Below, piece after piece: positions 8,901 to 18,512 of a stretch of DNA of 26,981 bases. The stretch lies in the NCBI GenBank assembly GCA_003427395.1, contig BFEA01000080.1, positions 544,897 to 571,877 on the forward strand. Reading direction: 5' to 3'. This DNA comes from Chara braunii (taxonomy: Eukaryota; Streptophyta; Charophyceae; Charales; Characeae). The notes below the pieces were generated by a model. It was not told where the DNA came from. It saw only the letters and a list, made by a program, of their open reading frames with translations, and made no database searches. The position numbers and the translations under genes are program-made. Each line of letters opens with the position of its first letter. Within the stretch, counting starts at the first letter, position 1.

Positions 8901-10890
8901 ATTTAACAGATTTTCCGTTCACGAAGTTTTCGTCTTCCTCTATAGGAATACGATTTTGATTCTGCGTTGTTAGGACAAGCACTCGCGTGTTTTAGCTCGA
9001 CGTGTGTGGGTGATTAGCGCCATACACTACCGAGAACGTGCACTGGACGTCTTTCGTAAAGGATCAATTAGTAGCGGAAGCAGATGTTGGCAGTAGTAAT
9101 CAAGCGAAGCACTTTTTTTTTTTTGAATTACAGAAGGTTGTGTAAGTCTGGCTAAGAAAACAAGAACATAAGAATTTTTTTCAGGAAACGACGCAGAAAC
9201 CCCCTCATCAATCCCCTTATCTCACTCCCCCCCCCCCCCCCTCAATCCCCTTACCTCACTCCGGTGAAGACTTACTGCCGCAGAGCCACTATCTCTGCTG
9301 CTGCTATACCCTATTTCCATCTTACGGGCTAGCCCCCTTACTAGTAGGACGGTTGATATCCCACTATCTGTTTCTTCCACTCACCGCGATTTTGTGACCG
9401 GCAGAAGATCATCGTTTTTTTGGAACACCCAAGCATCCCAGAATTGCTCCTTCCGATACTAATATTAGACAACAAATATGCAAAATGAGTATGAATCTTC
9501 CACTAGGACATGGAAAACCGCCAAAAAGTAGTTCTGGTCCGCGTGAATGTACGGCTAGTCGCTCTCTGATGACTGAGAAGAGGATACTTCGTCGATTTGG
9601 ATTTTGACTCGACGGTGCTCGTTGATATATTTCATGTCGTTCCCGATGAGTCGAGGCAAAACATATGCTGTTTGTCATTCGTTGGTTCACATTCGGTCGA
9701 TGGAAGATTCTGACCGGTGGTGGCCTTTTGTCATAGCGTACTCTCGCTCAAAGCCTGTCTACTGATATTCTCAGGACCTGATCTGTTTTTCCTTGGCAAA
9801 TAATGTCTGATTGATAAATGATAATATTGGATATGATTATTATTATACGATTTTTTCACAATATGACAAAAGTGAAAACTATGTTTTAATAATATGCTGT
9901 TAGTAAAAAAAATTAAAAAAAATTATAGCTCTACTGAAATGAATATCCAACTTTCTTTGAATCGTGTTTAAGCTCCTGCAAGCATGCTCCAAGTTTTAGG
10001 GTTGGTGTTGGTCACTAAATCTTCGATCTCGACGAAAGATGACGTTGTTAGTCCTTGTCCGGGGCTCTGCGACTGTTAGGCACAAGTGATTTGGTGGTTC
10101 TATGATATTGGGGATGGAGTGGAGGTCGCTTTTCGGGGTTGTTGATTGAGGTGGGTCGGGTGCGCGTTAGTATTGAAGCAAATTAGATTGGCTACGGAAT
10201 GAGGTCTCTTTGGTGGAGCGTTGTCTTTATTTTGCTTTGCCTTTGTTTTTCTTTCAAAATACGTTAATCACTCACGTGCACCTTTCGGTCCCTACCTGCG
10301 ACGGAAACCCTTCGGCATTAGAACGCCAGTATGGGGCGTCAGCCTTGCAAATCGCTTCATGTCTGTCCTTAAAGAAGAGGAAAATTTTAAGTTCACCGCT
10401 CAGGGTTCGGCAAAGCTTGGCGTGCAGTGCGGCGTTGCTTGGTCCCGGTGGTTTGATGTTCCGTTTCAGTAACGGATTTTTATGAGGTTCTCGACACGTG
10501 GCCGTTTGTCGTATCCTCACAATGCTGGCAATGACTAGGATTTCTTTCGAGGTTCTTATTTTTCACCGTGCGATGGGTTCAGGCAAACCCTGATGACATC
10601 TACCTTTGGAAGCTGGAAGGGAATTCGACGATAGAGGTGGTTCAACAAATTCTTGAAGAAGAGCGAATGTGAAATGTTGATGATTGAGGAACGCAAAAGA
10701 CCGTCCGAAAGCCCACCATAATGAGAGCTAGTACCTTCTTTCGCCGAATAGAGCACGTACGACTATATTGTCGCCGTATTTATGGACTGTAAATTGCTCC
10801 AAGTGGAGCTCTATAATGACCGTGCCTTCCAATTGGCTGTTGTCTTGTAAACTTGAAAACCAAATCAATGCTACGTGATCCATTCGGCGT
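8901..10890. other. About 2 kb with no recognised gene
   Basis: At 9208-9262 a 15-base C run (9227-9241) is sandwiched between two near-identical copies of TCAATCCCCTTAYCTCACTCC. Around 9790-9930 the DNA is AT-rich with short A runs. The short frames on either strand (for example 9409-9690 minus and 10210-10485 plus) show no family features. No tRNA or transposon ends were seen. Confidence 0.5.
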
Positions 10891-10899
10891 TCCGTTCTA

Positions 10900-11080
10900 C
10901 TCTACTTTTTCTCTTCAAAAGTAGCCTCGAAAGATGTGTGAAATTCCGTTCGGCTGTTGTTTCAGGAACTTGACAGCAGAGCCTCTTCACGACCTGTTGT
11001 GATGTCAAGACGATGACTTTTTCTGCTTCTCTTCGAACGTAGCCTCGAAAGATGTGCGAAATTCTTTTTGGCAAGAGAAC
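10900..11080. repeat. Direct repeat spaced about 117 bp
   Basis: GTAGCCTCGAAAGATGTGTG at about 10921 recurs at about 11038 with one change, in both cases preceded by a CTTCTCTTC-like tract and followed by AAATTC and TTGGC-like sequence. It is a short tandem duplication of unknown origin. Confidence 0.65.
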
Positions 11081-11494
11081 GAAAAGCAGAGTTTGAAATC
11101 GGATCCGTGGGCCATCGCACGACATCAGAAAAAAGAGGGTGCTAGAATCATCACGGACAATGAATTTAGCATATGAGGTGATTATAGAGATTTTGACTTC
11201 TCTTTTTCCCTGTTTTATGAAGGAGAAGCAATTGATTATATCAAGAATCTAGACCGGGGATCTCACAATTTCATCCGGAATGAGTGAGCATCACGCAGTT
11301 CAGCTTACAGCCCTGGCCGAACCAAGAGCTGAATTTCATCAAATAAGTAGAGTTCGATCTCGAAAAATTCGTATCTACGAAATTATTTACCTCCTAACAG
11401 CAGCTGGGTCAAGAAAGGCATAATTAGAGTTAAAAACATCTGGGATTCAGAAAACAGAGATTGGAAAACAGCGCCACAGATGAGGACGTTACTG
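11081..11494. other. Unannotated stretch before the plus-strand LINE fragment
   Basis: No gene, promoter or repeat was recognised. The boundary with the LINE fragment is set at 11495, where LINE-like coding sequence first becomes apparent, so the true 5' break may be a little earlier. Confidence 0.4.
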
Positions 11495-11634
11495 AAACAT
11501 TGTCACAATATAGAAAGGAACCTGGAACAGCTGATCTTTGTAATCCCCTTGGATTTAGTGTGCAAAACATTGTCACAACATAGAAAGGAATCTGGAACAG
11601 CTGATCTTTGCAATCCCTGTGGATTGGGTGTGCA
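11495..11634 (+). repeat. 70-bp tandem duplication inside the LINE fragment
   Basis: Units start at 11495 and 11565 with AAACATTGTCACAA and proceed through a GGAACAGCTGATCTTTG block to GTGTGCA. They differ at only a few bases. Because 70 is not a multiple of three, the duplication shifts the reading frame. Confidence 0.9.
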
Positions 11635-11807
11635 TTTTGTGCAAGGGACTGAGGCTGGTGGAGGGGGACTGGGTAGCCACTCCGGGAGACCCGGAGAGCG
11701 CAGTGAGCGTTGTGGAGGCACGCGGGGATGCAACACTGGTTAATCTCTTTTACAAGGGAATAGGCAATGCTAACCAGATGCACCCTGGACGGGATGAGAT
11801 GGTGGCA

Positions 11808-12255
11808 GAATGCTGATCTGCACAGGATCCGGTTGCTACAAGATAACGAAGATTGGATATCATCATATTGGCTGGTGACCTGTCTTACGGATGTCCCCTT
11901 TGACCCTGAATGCTGATCTGCATAGGATCCCCCTACAAGTGAAATGCTGATCTGCACAGGATCTGGGTGCTACAAGATAAGGAAGATTGGATATCATATT
12001 GGCCGGAGACCTGTCTTACAGACCTCCCCCTTGACCCTGAATGCTGATCTGCACAGGATCTGGGTGCTACAAGATAAGGAAGATTGGATAGCATGTCGGG
12101 CGGAGACCCGTCTTACAGAACTCCGCTTTGACCCCGAGGAGTGGCAGTGGGCCCTTGTGCGAAGAACCCGGGTGATTAACCTGTCTTACAGACCTCGCCT
12201 TTGACCCTGAGGAGTGGCAGTGGCCCCTTGGGCGAAGAACCCGGGTGATTAAGAA
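11808..12255 (+). repeat. Compound tandem duplication (about 100 bp and 73 bp units) in the LINE fragment
   Basis: AATGCTGATCTGCAYAGGAT starts at about 11809, 11909, 11943 and 12040. The second unit is cut short after about 34 bases; the others are about 97-100 bases. The last unit runs into a separate 73-bp duplication, with GTCTTACAG at 12110 and 12183, each followed by a GAGGAGTGGCAGTGG block and GAAGAACCCGGGTGATTAA. Units of different lengths that overlap indicate successive events rather than one expansion. Confidence 0.88.
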
Positions 12256-12819
12256 TGTAATGCTGTTCAGCTTGACAGTGAAGGCCGCATATGGTTTACT
12301 ACGCCCCAGAGTAAACTTGAAAGACATTGTGAAGACCTGTTGGAGGTCTCATTTGAATGTTGGGGTTGATGCCATCCGTCCCATTCCCTAGTTCACCCTC
12401 ATGCGGTCCAGGCCTGCAAAGCGGGCCTCGCTGCAGTGGCAGATAGAACACCGTCGTCTCCCCACCAACGACTGGCTAATAGACCGCACATACCTGGAAC
12501 AGAAAGGCCTGGTGCTCCCGTGGTGCAAGTTGTGTCACACTGCGTTCCCCTCCTGCAAGATCCCGGAAATAATAGAACCACATTCTTGCAGTACCGGGGG
12601 GTTGTCTTTACATGGCGATGGTGGGACAGAATCTGGAACCCGTTGGACACTGGCTAGACCTGGGCATGGGACTGGAGGGTGATACTATGTGAGGCATTGA
12701 CCTCCTCAGGTAGCACCTTTGAAACCAACACGGGAAGGTGCATATGTTTAGGCATCAGGGCTGTCTATGGGAATTCGATTGCGCCCTGTCACGTCGGTGT
12801 TTTGTCTTGCTTTGACTTT

Positions 12820-13590
12820 TAGCAACAGTGCCCCCTACCTTGAGCGGACTCGTGGATCATGAGGATGGTGGGGGGGTAACCCTATACAACCTGCCTCCCT
12901 AATCTGAGTGCCCCTCCTTATGGCGAAGCATGACTTCTTGAGTTGAATCGTTGATCATGAGGATCATAAGATGTCTTGGGTTGGCCACCCTCGGACTTTT
13001 GCGACCCTTTCCCTCCCCATCAGCTGACTGTGGTGGATATGCAATGGTATGGAGCGGGGTAAGTAGAACAGCAGCATTAATAAAGGTGTATCTAAAAGAA
13101 GGTAGGGTGAGGGAGGAACCAGTGTGTAGCAGCAGGTACCCGGCGCCAAGTCTAGGGTGAAGAGGTTCTTCCCCCTTCCAATATCCTGCTCAGTCTATCC
13201 CCTGGATCCCAGCCTAATCAATGCTGGCAAGAATATCCTGCCTTTTTCTCTGATACATTCCGGACTCAGTCTGTATACGGGACGCTGGACCCATTTTCCA
13301 GGAGGTGATGCTCCCCACCAATAGATGGAGGCTCTCCCCAGGGACCTTGTCCCACTAGCAGCGTTGAGGCAGGTCCTTTTTCCCTCGTTGAGTTTTTGAC
13401 GCTGAGCCAAAAGTTGTTCAGTTTGTTCTGTTGGAATCTGATTTTTATTTAATCCGATTTGCACTGAAAAACATTGAAAACTCGTTTACAACTCCCCCTA
13501 CCCTTCCGTGTCTGTTTTTTTTTTTTGTCTCAGCTAGCTCAACAAGGTAAGTTTCTTTTTTTTTTGGCAATGTCTTTTTTTTTTTTGGTG
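12820..13590. other. Unannotated stretch with a short direct repeat and T runs
   Basis: TCGTGGATCATGAGGAT near 12850 has a relative, TCGTTGATCATGAGGAT, near 12948. The minus-strand frame at 13464-13195 contains no recognisable domain; its 5' part includes a relative of the dispersed repeat also found near 800 and 26640. T runs lie at about 13516-13526, 13556-13565 and 13576-13586. Confidence 0.4.
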
Positions 13591-14168
13591 TTGTCGGTCA
13601 TTGTCGTGTCAGACCGTTTCATGAGTCCGTTTTCCACGGGATGACGGAGTCCCCTGTTGTAGGCATTACACACTGTTGAAGGAGAAAAACCATGGTGTGG
13701 TCGTCTGCATGGGGTCCAAAAGTTGTCCTCGTTCACTACCTGGCAGCCCATGTCTTCCCAGCGTTTGCATGCAGTGCTGTGTCCATTCGCGGATAGCTAG
13801 CACACACACACTGTAGGTGCACTGCATGTAGACTGACCCATCAGCCAAAGGTGTGTCAGAGGGCGCAAAGGTTCCTCTGAAGTGCTTATCGTCATCATGA
13901 CCGACCTCCAAAGAAAGAGAAAAGAAAACTGAACTTATTCCCGATTCTTGAATAGAAAAAGCAATATCCCATTTCTTCAATTTTCTTGTGAAAAAAAATG
14001 CATTTTCGGCTGTCACAGCGTTGAGTTACCTCAACTCAACGGAGCATGTGGGACAAGGTCCCGGGGGCGAAGTCCCACTGCTCAAGTTAAGCTTAGAAAA
14101 CGCAATGGTGTGACATCATTTTGACATCAATAAATTCGAAACCCTTAAAAAAAGAAACGCTAGAAACC
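13591..14168. other. Unannotated stretch
   Basis: No gene was recognised. Short open frames on the minus strand (13751-13539 and 14016-13666) have no family features. A GTGGGACAAGGTCCC word near 14048 also occurs inverted near 13340, without further shared context that I could follow. Confidence 0.4.
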
Positions 14169-14226
14169 TAGGCTACCAGAGTGGCCTGGGGTCACTTGCC
14201 CGGCCGGGCCAAAAAAAAAAAAAAAA
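14169..14226 (+). mobile_element. SINE-like 3' end with A tail abutting the gap
   Basis: The 42-bp core 14169-14210 (TAGGCTACCA to GGGCC) matches the minus-strand copy at 938-897 and is followed by at least 16 A that run straight into the run of N. The gap therefore begins inside a homopolymer tail, a common reason for assemblers to stop. Confidence 0.5.
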
Positions 14227-14727
14227 NNNNNNNNNNNNNNNNNNNNNNNNNNNNNNNNNNNNNNNNNNNNNNNNNNNNNNNNNNNNNNNNNNNNNNNNNN
14301 NNNNNNNNNNNNNNNNNNNNNNNNNNNNNNNNNNNNNNNNNNNNNNNNNNNNNNNNNNNNNNNNNNNNNNNNNNNNNNNNNNNNNNNNNNNNNNNNNNNN
14401 NNNNNNNNNNNNNNNNNNNNNNNNNNNNNNNNNNNNNNNNNNNNNNNNNNNNNNNNNNNNNNNNNNNNNNNNNNNNNNNNNNNNNNNNNNNNNNNNNNNN
14501 NNNNNNNNNNNNNNNNNNNNNNNNNNNNNNNNNNNNNNNNNNNNNNNNNNNNNNNNNNNNNNNNNNNNNNNNNNNNNNNNNNNNNNNNNNNNNNNNNNNN
14601 NNNNNNNNNNNNNNNNNNNNNNNNNNNNNNNNNNNNNNNNNNNNNNNNNNNNNNNNNNNNNNNNNNNNNNNNNNNNNNNNNNNNNNNNNNNNNNNNNNNN
14701 NNNNNNNNNNNNNNNNNNNNNNNNNNN
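14227..14727. other. Assembly gap (501 N)
   Basis: All bases are N. The left flank is a poly(A) tail and the right flank is a 108-bp-period tandem repeat, so the true gap size and content are uncertain. The open frames spanning it are meaningless. Confidence 0.99.
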
Positions 14728-14896
14728 GTAGGGTAGTTTTCTCAACTTAAAATGGTTTCCCGCCTAAACCAAAAGGGCCAAAGCATACACAAAAAAGAAA
14801 GGCACATAAGTTAAGAAATCTACCCTGGGGGGGGGGTAGGGTAGTTTTCTCAACTTAAAATGGTTTCCCCCCTAAACCAAAAGGGCCAAAGCATAC
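14728..14896. repeat. Two copies of a 61-bp segment, 108-bp period, at the gap edge
   Basis: The segments at 14728-14788 and 14836-14896 are identical except for one base (G or C in the run after GGTTTCCC). They are separated by 47 bases that end in a G run. Since the first copy starts exactly at the gap edge, more copies may lie inside the gap. Confidence 0.93.
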
Positions 14897-15087
14897 GACA
14901 AAACGGATTTCATGTCAAAGAAAAAATCTACAAAACGACCAAATCTAACAGGTTATTTTCCTGTATTTCGGTACCATTAGATTCGCAATACATCAATGGC
15001 AGAGCTCTGTCCCACCATATGGCACACGTCATATAGAAAGCTCAGCATTGAGAAAACTCAACTTGGGCGGTGGGACTTCCACCCCAG

Positions 15088-15125
15088 GTGCTAGTGGTGT
15101 CTGCTCTTATCAGCACCACTAGCAC
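15088..15125. repeat. Perfect 12-bp inverted repeat (hairpin)
   Basis: GTGCTAGTGGTG (15088-15099) pairs exactly with CACCACTAGCAC (15114-15125). Inside, CTG and CAG extend the stem after a one-base bulge, leaving a loop of about seven bases. Outside, partly complementary CCACCCC and GGTGGGGG tracts could lengthen it. Function unknown. Confidence 0.8.
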
Positions 15126-15264
15126 TGGTGGGGGCTCTACCCTAAGCTATCTACCAGCCTAAAAGCGGCTACCAGGCCAAATGGCCCAGTGGAGCAATAG
15201 CTCCTTATTAGACGGACACTCTCCTAACTGACCACCGTGCCCTACTAAATGATTGCCCTCGTTA

Positions 15265-15600
15265 GGTACCACACACTCCCTAGCCTCCCCCTTACCGACA
15301 GAGTGTACTTTCTGGTCCCCGTATTAAGTCAAAACAGCTTCTTCTCCCTAACCTACACCACACCCTACTTTCAGCTACTTTGCAGCGACAGGGACAAAAC
15401 AAGCCCCTGTTAACCAATCCCTAGCCTCCCCCCTACCGACTGAGTGTACTGCTTCCCCTATAAGCAAAACAAAATATGGCCCTGTTAACCACTCCCTAGC
15501 CTCCCCCCTACTGACTGAGTGTACTGGTTCCCCTATAAGCAAAACCACCACCTCTTGCTTTCAGGTACTCTGCAGCCACCGGGACAAAACAAGTCCAGCT
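15265..15600. repeat. Tandem repeat of C-rich units (75 and 141 bp spacing)
   Basis: TCCCTAGCCTCCCCC starts at 15277, 15418 and 15493, each followed by TAC(C/T)GAC(A/T)GAGTGTACT and a CCCC(T/G)TAT(A/T)A block. A second motif, TTTCAGSTACT followed by GGGACAAAACAAG, occurs at about 15370 and 15560. The units nearest each other (15418 and 15493) are the most alike. No coding potential. Confidence 0.8.
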
Positions 15601-15659
15601 GGTGCCCCTTAGCCCAGGTTTTGAGGAACCAAGGCAGCTCCTGTCTTGGTGCTTTTCCC

Positions 15660-16090
15660 ACGTCTAGCTCTTCTCTTGCAAACCACCCAGATTGCTTGGC
15701 GTGGCCCCCGTTCCGTAGCCCTCTTCAACTCCAGATCTGAGCGTGGTCTGTGTTAGACGCAAGATCGGTTTCCTGTCTGTGCAGATTACTGCTTTTGCCA
15801 CGTGGGCTACGTACGGCCAACCCCACCTGCCAGAGTGTCCTTCTGGGGTGAAGCCCAGGGCCCAGACGGACCCACCTCTCATCCCAGACCGCGTCTGTCC
15901 CACCCAGTTGTTACCTATGGTTTTTGCCCACCGCTGGGACCGGGTGTCTAGTACACAGATGTCTAGTAGACTCAAATGGTCAGGTACAGGTGTGCAGCTC
16001 AGACTTGCCTCTACTCCCCTACACAGATGTCTAGTAGAGACTCAAATGGCCAGGTGCTGGTGTGCAGCCCAGACTTACCTCTAGTCCCCT
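15660..16090 (-). pseudogene. Second LINE 3' remnant (post-zf-RVT segment)
   Basis: The minus-strand frame 15975-15664 reads W-x7-W, GGSVWALGF and GRWGW, and aligns with the C-terminal part of the larger LINE at 17440-17315, where the same spacing carries the HHW, ERWWLLGF and KGDWG motifs. The DNA upstream in the element's sense (16084-15960) also resembles the zf-RVT region at 17470-17530 (shared GACTCAAATGGCCA and TGTGCARC-like words). It is therefore another 5'-truncated copy in the same orientation as the large one. Confidence 0.55.
15953..16090 (-). repeat. 68-bp tandem duplication in the second LINE remnant
   Basis: Units start at 15953 and 16021 with ACACAGATGTCTAGTAGA (one has an extra GA), both continuing through ACTCAAATGG and GTGTGCAG to CCTCTA and CCCCTAC. 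This is a third independent example of a short tandem duplication within LINE-derived DNA in this window. Confidence 0.88.
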
Positions 16091-16378
16091 ACCTCAAAGT
16101 CAAAACTGCAGAGGGAGTAACGATCTGAGAGAGCATTTACAAGATGCTAGTGTGGTTCACATTTGGAAGTTCTAGCAAGTCGTGACCTTTTGAAATCCTG
16201 TGCTGTATGCCTCAGATCATCTGTGAGGACTGGGCTCCATCTAGAAATAGCAAACTGAGGTTGGGGAGTGAGTACTGGGGCTGGTAAGGCCGGCAAGATT
16301 CACCAACAGAGAAATTTGACAGATAAGAGAACCCTCCGGTTCTGACGAAGAAATCTTGCTGCCCTGCCAGCTCCAACG

Positions 16379-16414
<36 letters not shown>

Positions 16415-17300
16415 GTTATTATTATTTTTAAAAAGCACAGTTCAATATATTACCAATACAAGGACGAGGCGGGGGACCTCACAGTTCGACCTGGGGGTAT
16501 CTGATAGCATCAGCCAGCTTAGCCTACAGGCTCGTGCCTGCAGAAAGTCATCGTACCAGACTTTCCAGCCTAATGATTACGGAACTATCCTATGTGAGTA
16601 GAGACTACTAGAAACTATCATAATTGAGAGAAGTAGGCCATACTATAATTTTCTTGAATTTATCAGGTGTTACTGTCCAGCCTGTGACACTGCTTCCAAC
16701 CTACTTCTATTTGTAAGACTAGCTCGGTCCAGAGTTGTAGATTCAGCAGGTGTACTGTCGAGCGTGGGAAACTGCTGCTAATCTATTTCTACTTCTGGGA
16801 CTAACACGGCCCAGACGACCGAGTCCAATTCCTACTGACGCTCTCCTGGCGGCCCGCAGTGGGCTTATGTGGTGCCGAGTGTCCTAGTCCCACCTTCCTA
16901 GCTAGGTGTTACGGCAGTCCGTATGTTACGGCAGTCTGTATGCTAGGTGTTACGGCAGGCCCAGAATGGGGGACTCTCCAACCATTCCTAGTTAGGTGTT
17001 ACGGCAGTCCCAGTATGCGGAAGTTCCTCATCATCCTGGGCTTGTTTGTCCAGGACCCAATTTGACGGTACCAGACCCTTCCTTGGATGCACTGATGCCC
17101 AGGTACGGTGAAACCAATGGATTTGGTTTCTGCTTCTCTTGCCCGATTTCGCCTTCCTCTTCCGGTCTACCCAAATGGCATGTCGCTAGAAGACCTGCTT
17201 GAGATGGGCCTTTGTTTCCAAGTTTGAGAGTGGGTGACCTTGGAATCTCGACCTGTTCCTGTCCATCCAAATAGTTTCACATAGCAGGCCCCTAACCACA
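16091..17300. other. Stretch between LINE copies with a (TTA)n tract and short repeats
   Basis: (TTA)n at 16379-16427 reads (TAA)n on the minus strand, and could be the 3' tail of the large minus-strand LINE, with 16430-17300 as its 3' UTR; I could not confirm this by a target duplication. GTTACGGCAG occurs four times between 16907 and 17006, three of them preceded by TAGGT. No other gene was seen. Confidence 0.5.
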
Positions 17301-17314
17301 TGGGCGGTATAACC

Positions 17315-18512
17315 CTAACCCCAGTCGCCTTTAACGTCGAGTGAGAGAAAACCCAGCAACCACCACCTCTCATCCCATTCCACTGCTTGGCCTCCAGCGT
17401 CTCTCCAGTGGTGGGACCACGGGTTCCAGATGTGTTTGGACGCAGGGCATTCCCAAAGGTGACGGGTGGACTCAAATGGCCATCTGCAGCGTATGCAACC
17501 CAGGCATACTGTCATTCCTCTACTTGTCAGCCACACGGCTGAGGGCGAGACGATTAAGGACAGCGTCCATAACAGGCTGACCTGCTTTGCATTGGGAAGT
17601 GAGGTCAGGATTTCGCAGAGGTGTTCAAAATCACCCTCGGTGTCCGACAGGAGCTCATTTAACACCACTTGCCCCCGCGAGATTGTCATTTGGGCTGGGG
17701 ATTTTAGTTTGGAAGCATATTGTTGATAGCCTGCTGATACTGAATAGTCCCCCAGACTCAGCGCAGGAATTCCTGTTGATTTTGCCGCCCAACTCCAAGC
17801 TGTTGGGTCGATACATAGATGACACAGCTGCACTCTTCCCACCCAAGCGTGGATGATAGCGGATGGCTTCCTTCGCGTACTGTTAAAACACGAGCCTGCG
17901 CAGGGTTATCCCAGAGCATGACCGTATCCTCCTCCACCCGGGCAAGGACGTTGGCTGGGCCTCCACACTTCCACCGTTCTATCCGTCTGAAGCTGCTTGG
18001 CAGGATTTCAAGTACCTTCCATACCACATTAGGATCAGCCGCCTGGTTCGGGTCCAGACCCTCTGGGCCCAGGATTGCCAGCCACTCCCAAGGGAGCGTT
18101 GGTGATTTGCCTCCAGTTTTCCCAACTCTCTTCAGTTGTCGTAGGATAATCTTTACCTCTGCCAGAGGCTTCCATTCCCCCAAGGTGCGAGACCACAACT
18201 CTCCTATCCACACGATTCTCTGTGAACCCAGGCCCGGCCAAAGGTGCCTGTGGCCCCATCCACTGCAAAGCAAATGCCTTCCTGGTTCAGCAACCCTGGA
18301 TTTTCAAATAGCAGCCAACTCAGCATTTCCTCCTTGGTGCAGGGAGGGCTTTGTATGTCGGGAGGCGTGCGGTTCCAAGCCAGAAGCCGGACTTCAGTTT
18401 TTCCTTGAAAAAATACGCCCAGACATCTCGGGTTCTGCCCGGTGTTCTCGCGACTTCAGGGATGCAATTTTCCTCAGCCAGCCATGCAGCTGACCTTGAT
18501 TTCTGCCTGGTT
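17315..18512 (-). pseudogene. LINE ORF2 C-terminal region with zf-RVT-like motif
   Basis: Frames 18712-18320, 18273-17758 and 17842-17315 together cover the region after the RT thumb. The first has WAYFFKEKLKSGFWLGTARL, the second VWKVLEILPSSFRRIERW, and the third has Cys113-x2-Cys116, then His128-x3-Cys132 (17506-17447), followed by HIWNPW and ERWWLLGF. The Cys/His arrangement and the tryptophan-rich tail match the zf-RVT domain of plant LINEs. Stops and shifts between the frames show decay. Confidence 0.75.

Larger units (their letters stand above)
11495..12790 (+). pseudogene. LINE 3' fragment (C-terminal reverse-transcriptase polyprotein), broken
   Basis: Pieces of a plant LINE ORF2 C-terminus can be read in shifting frames. 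One frame from 11565 to 11814 contains GDWVATPGDPE and runs to a stop. Later come an EEWQWALVRRTR segment, a KAAYGLLRPR segment (about 12265-12310) and, at 12420-12540, LQWQIEHRRLPTNDWL followed by CKLC. The last two parts match the start of the zf-RVT domain: a tryptophan-rich lead, an RLPT motif and a Cys-x2-Cys pair. An IWNP motif near 12630 parallels the one in the minus-strand copy. It is inflated by at least three tandem duplications. The 5' half (endonuclease, RT core) is missing, as usual for truncated LINE insertions. Confidence 0.75.

Noticed and set aside
13195-13464. 89-codon minus-strand frame
   Set aside because: No domain, and its upstream part is related to a dispersed repeat; too weak to call a gene or a LINE piece.
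14173-14750. Two long open frames on both strands
   Set aside because: They span the run of N and consist of unknown residues.
16907-17010. Regularly recurring GTTACGGCAG as a CRISPR-like array
   Set aside because: Only four short copies with irregular spacing of about 18-49 bases, in a eukaryotic setting with LINE remnants.
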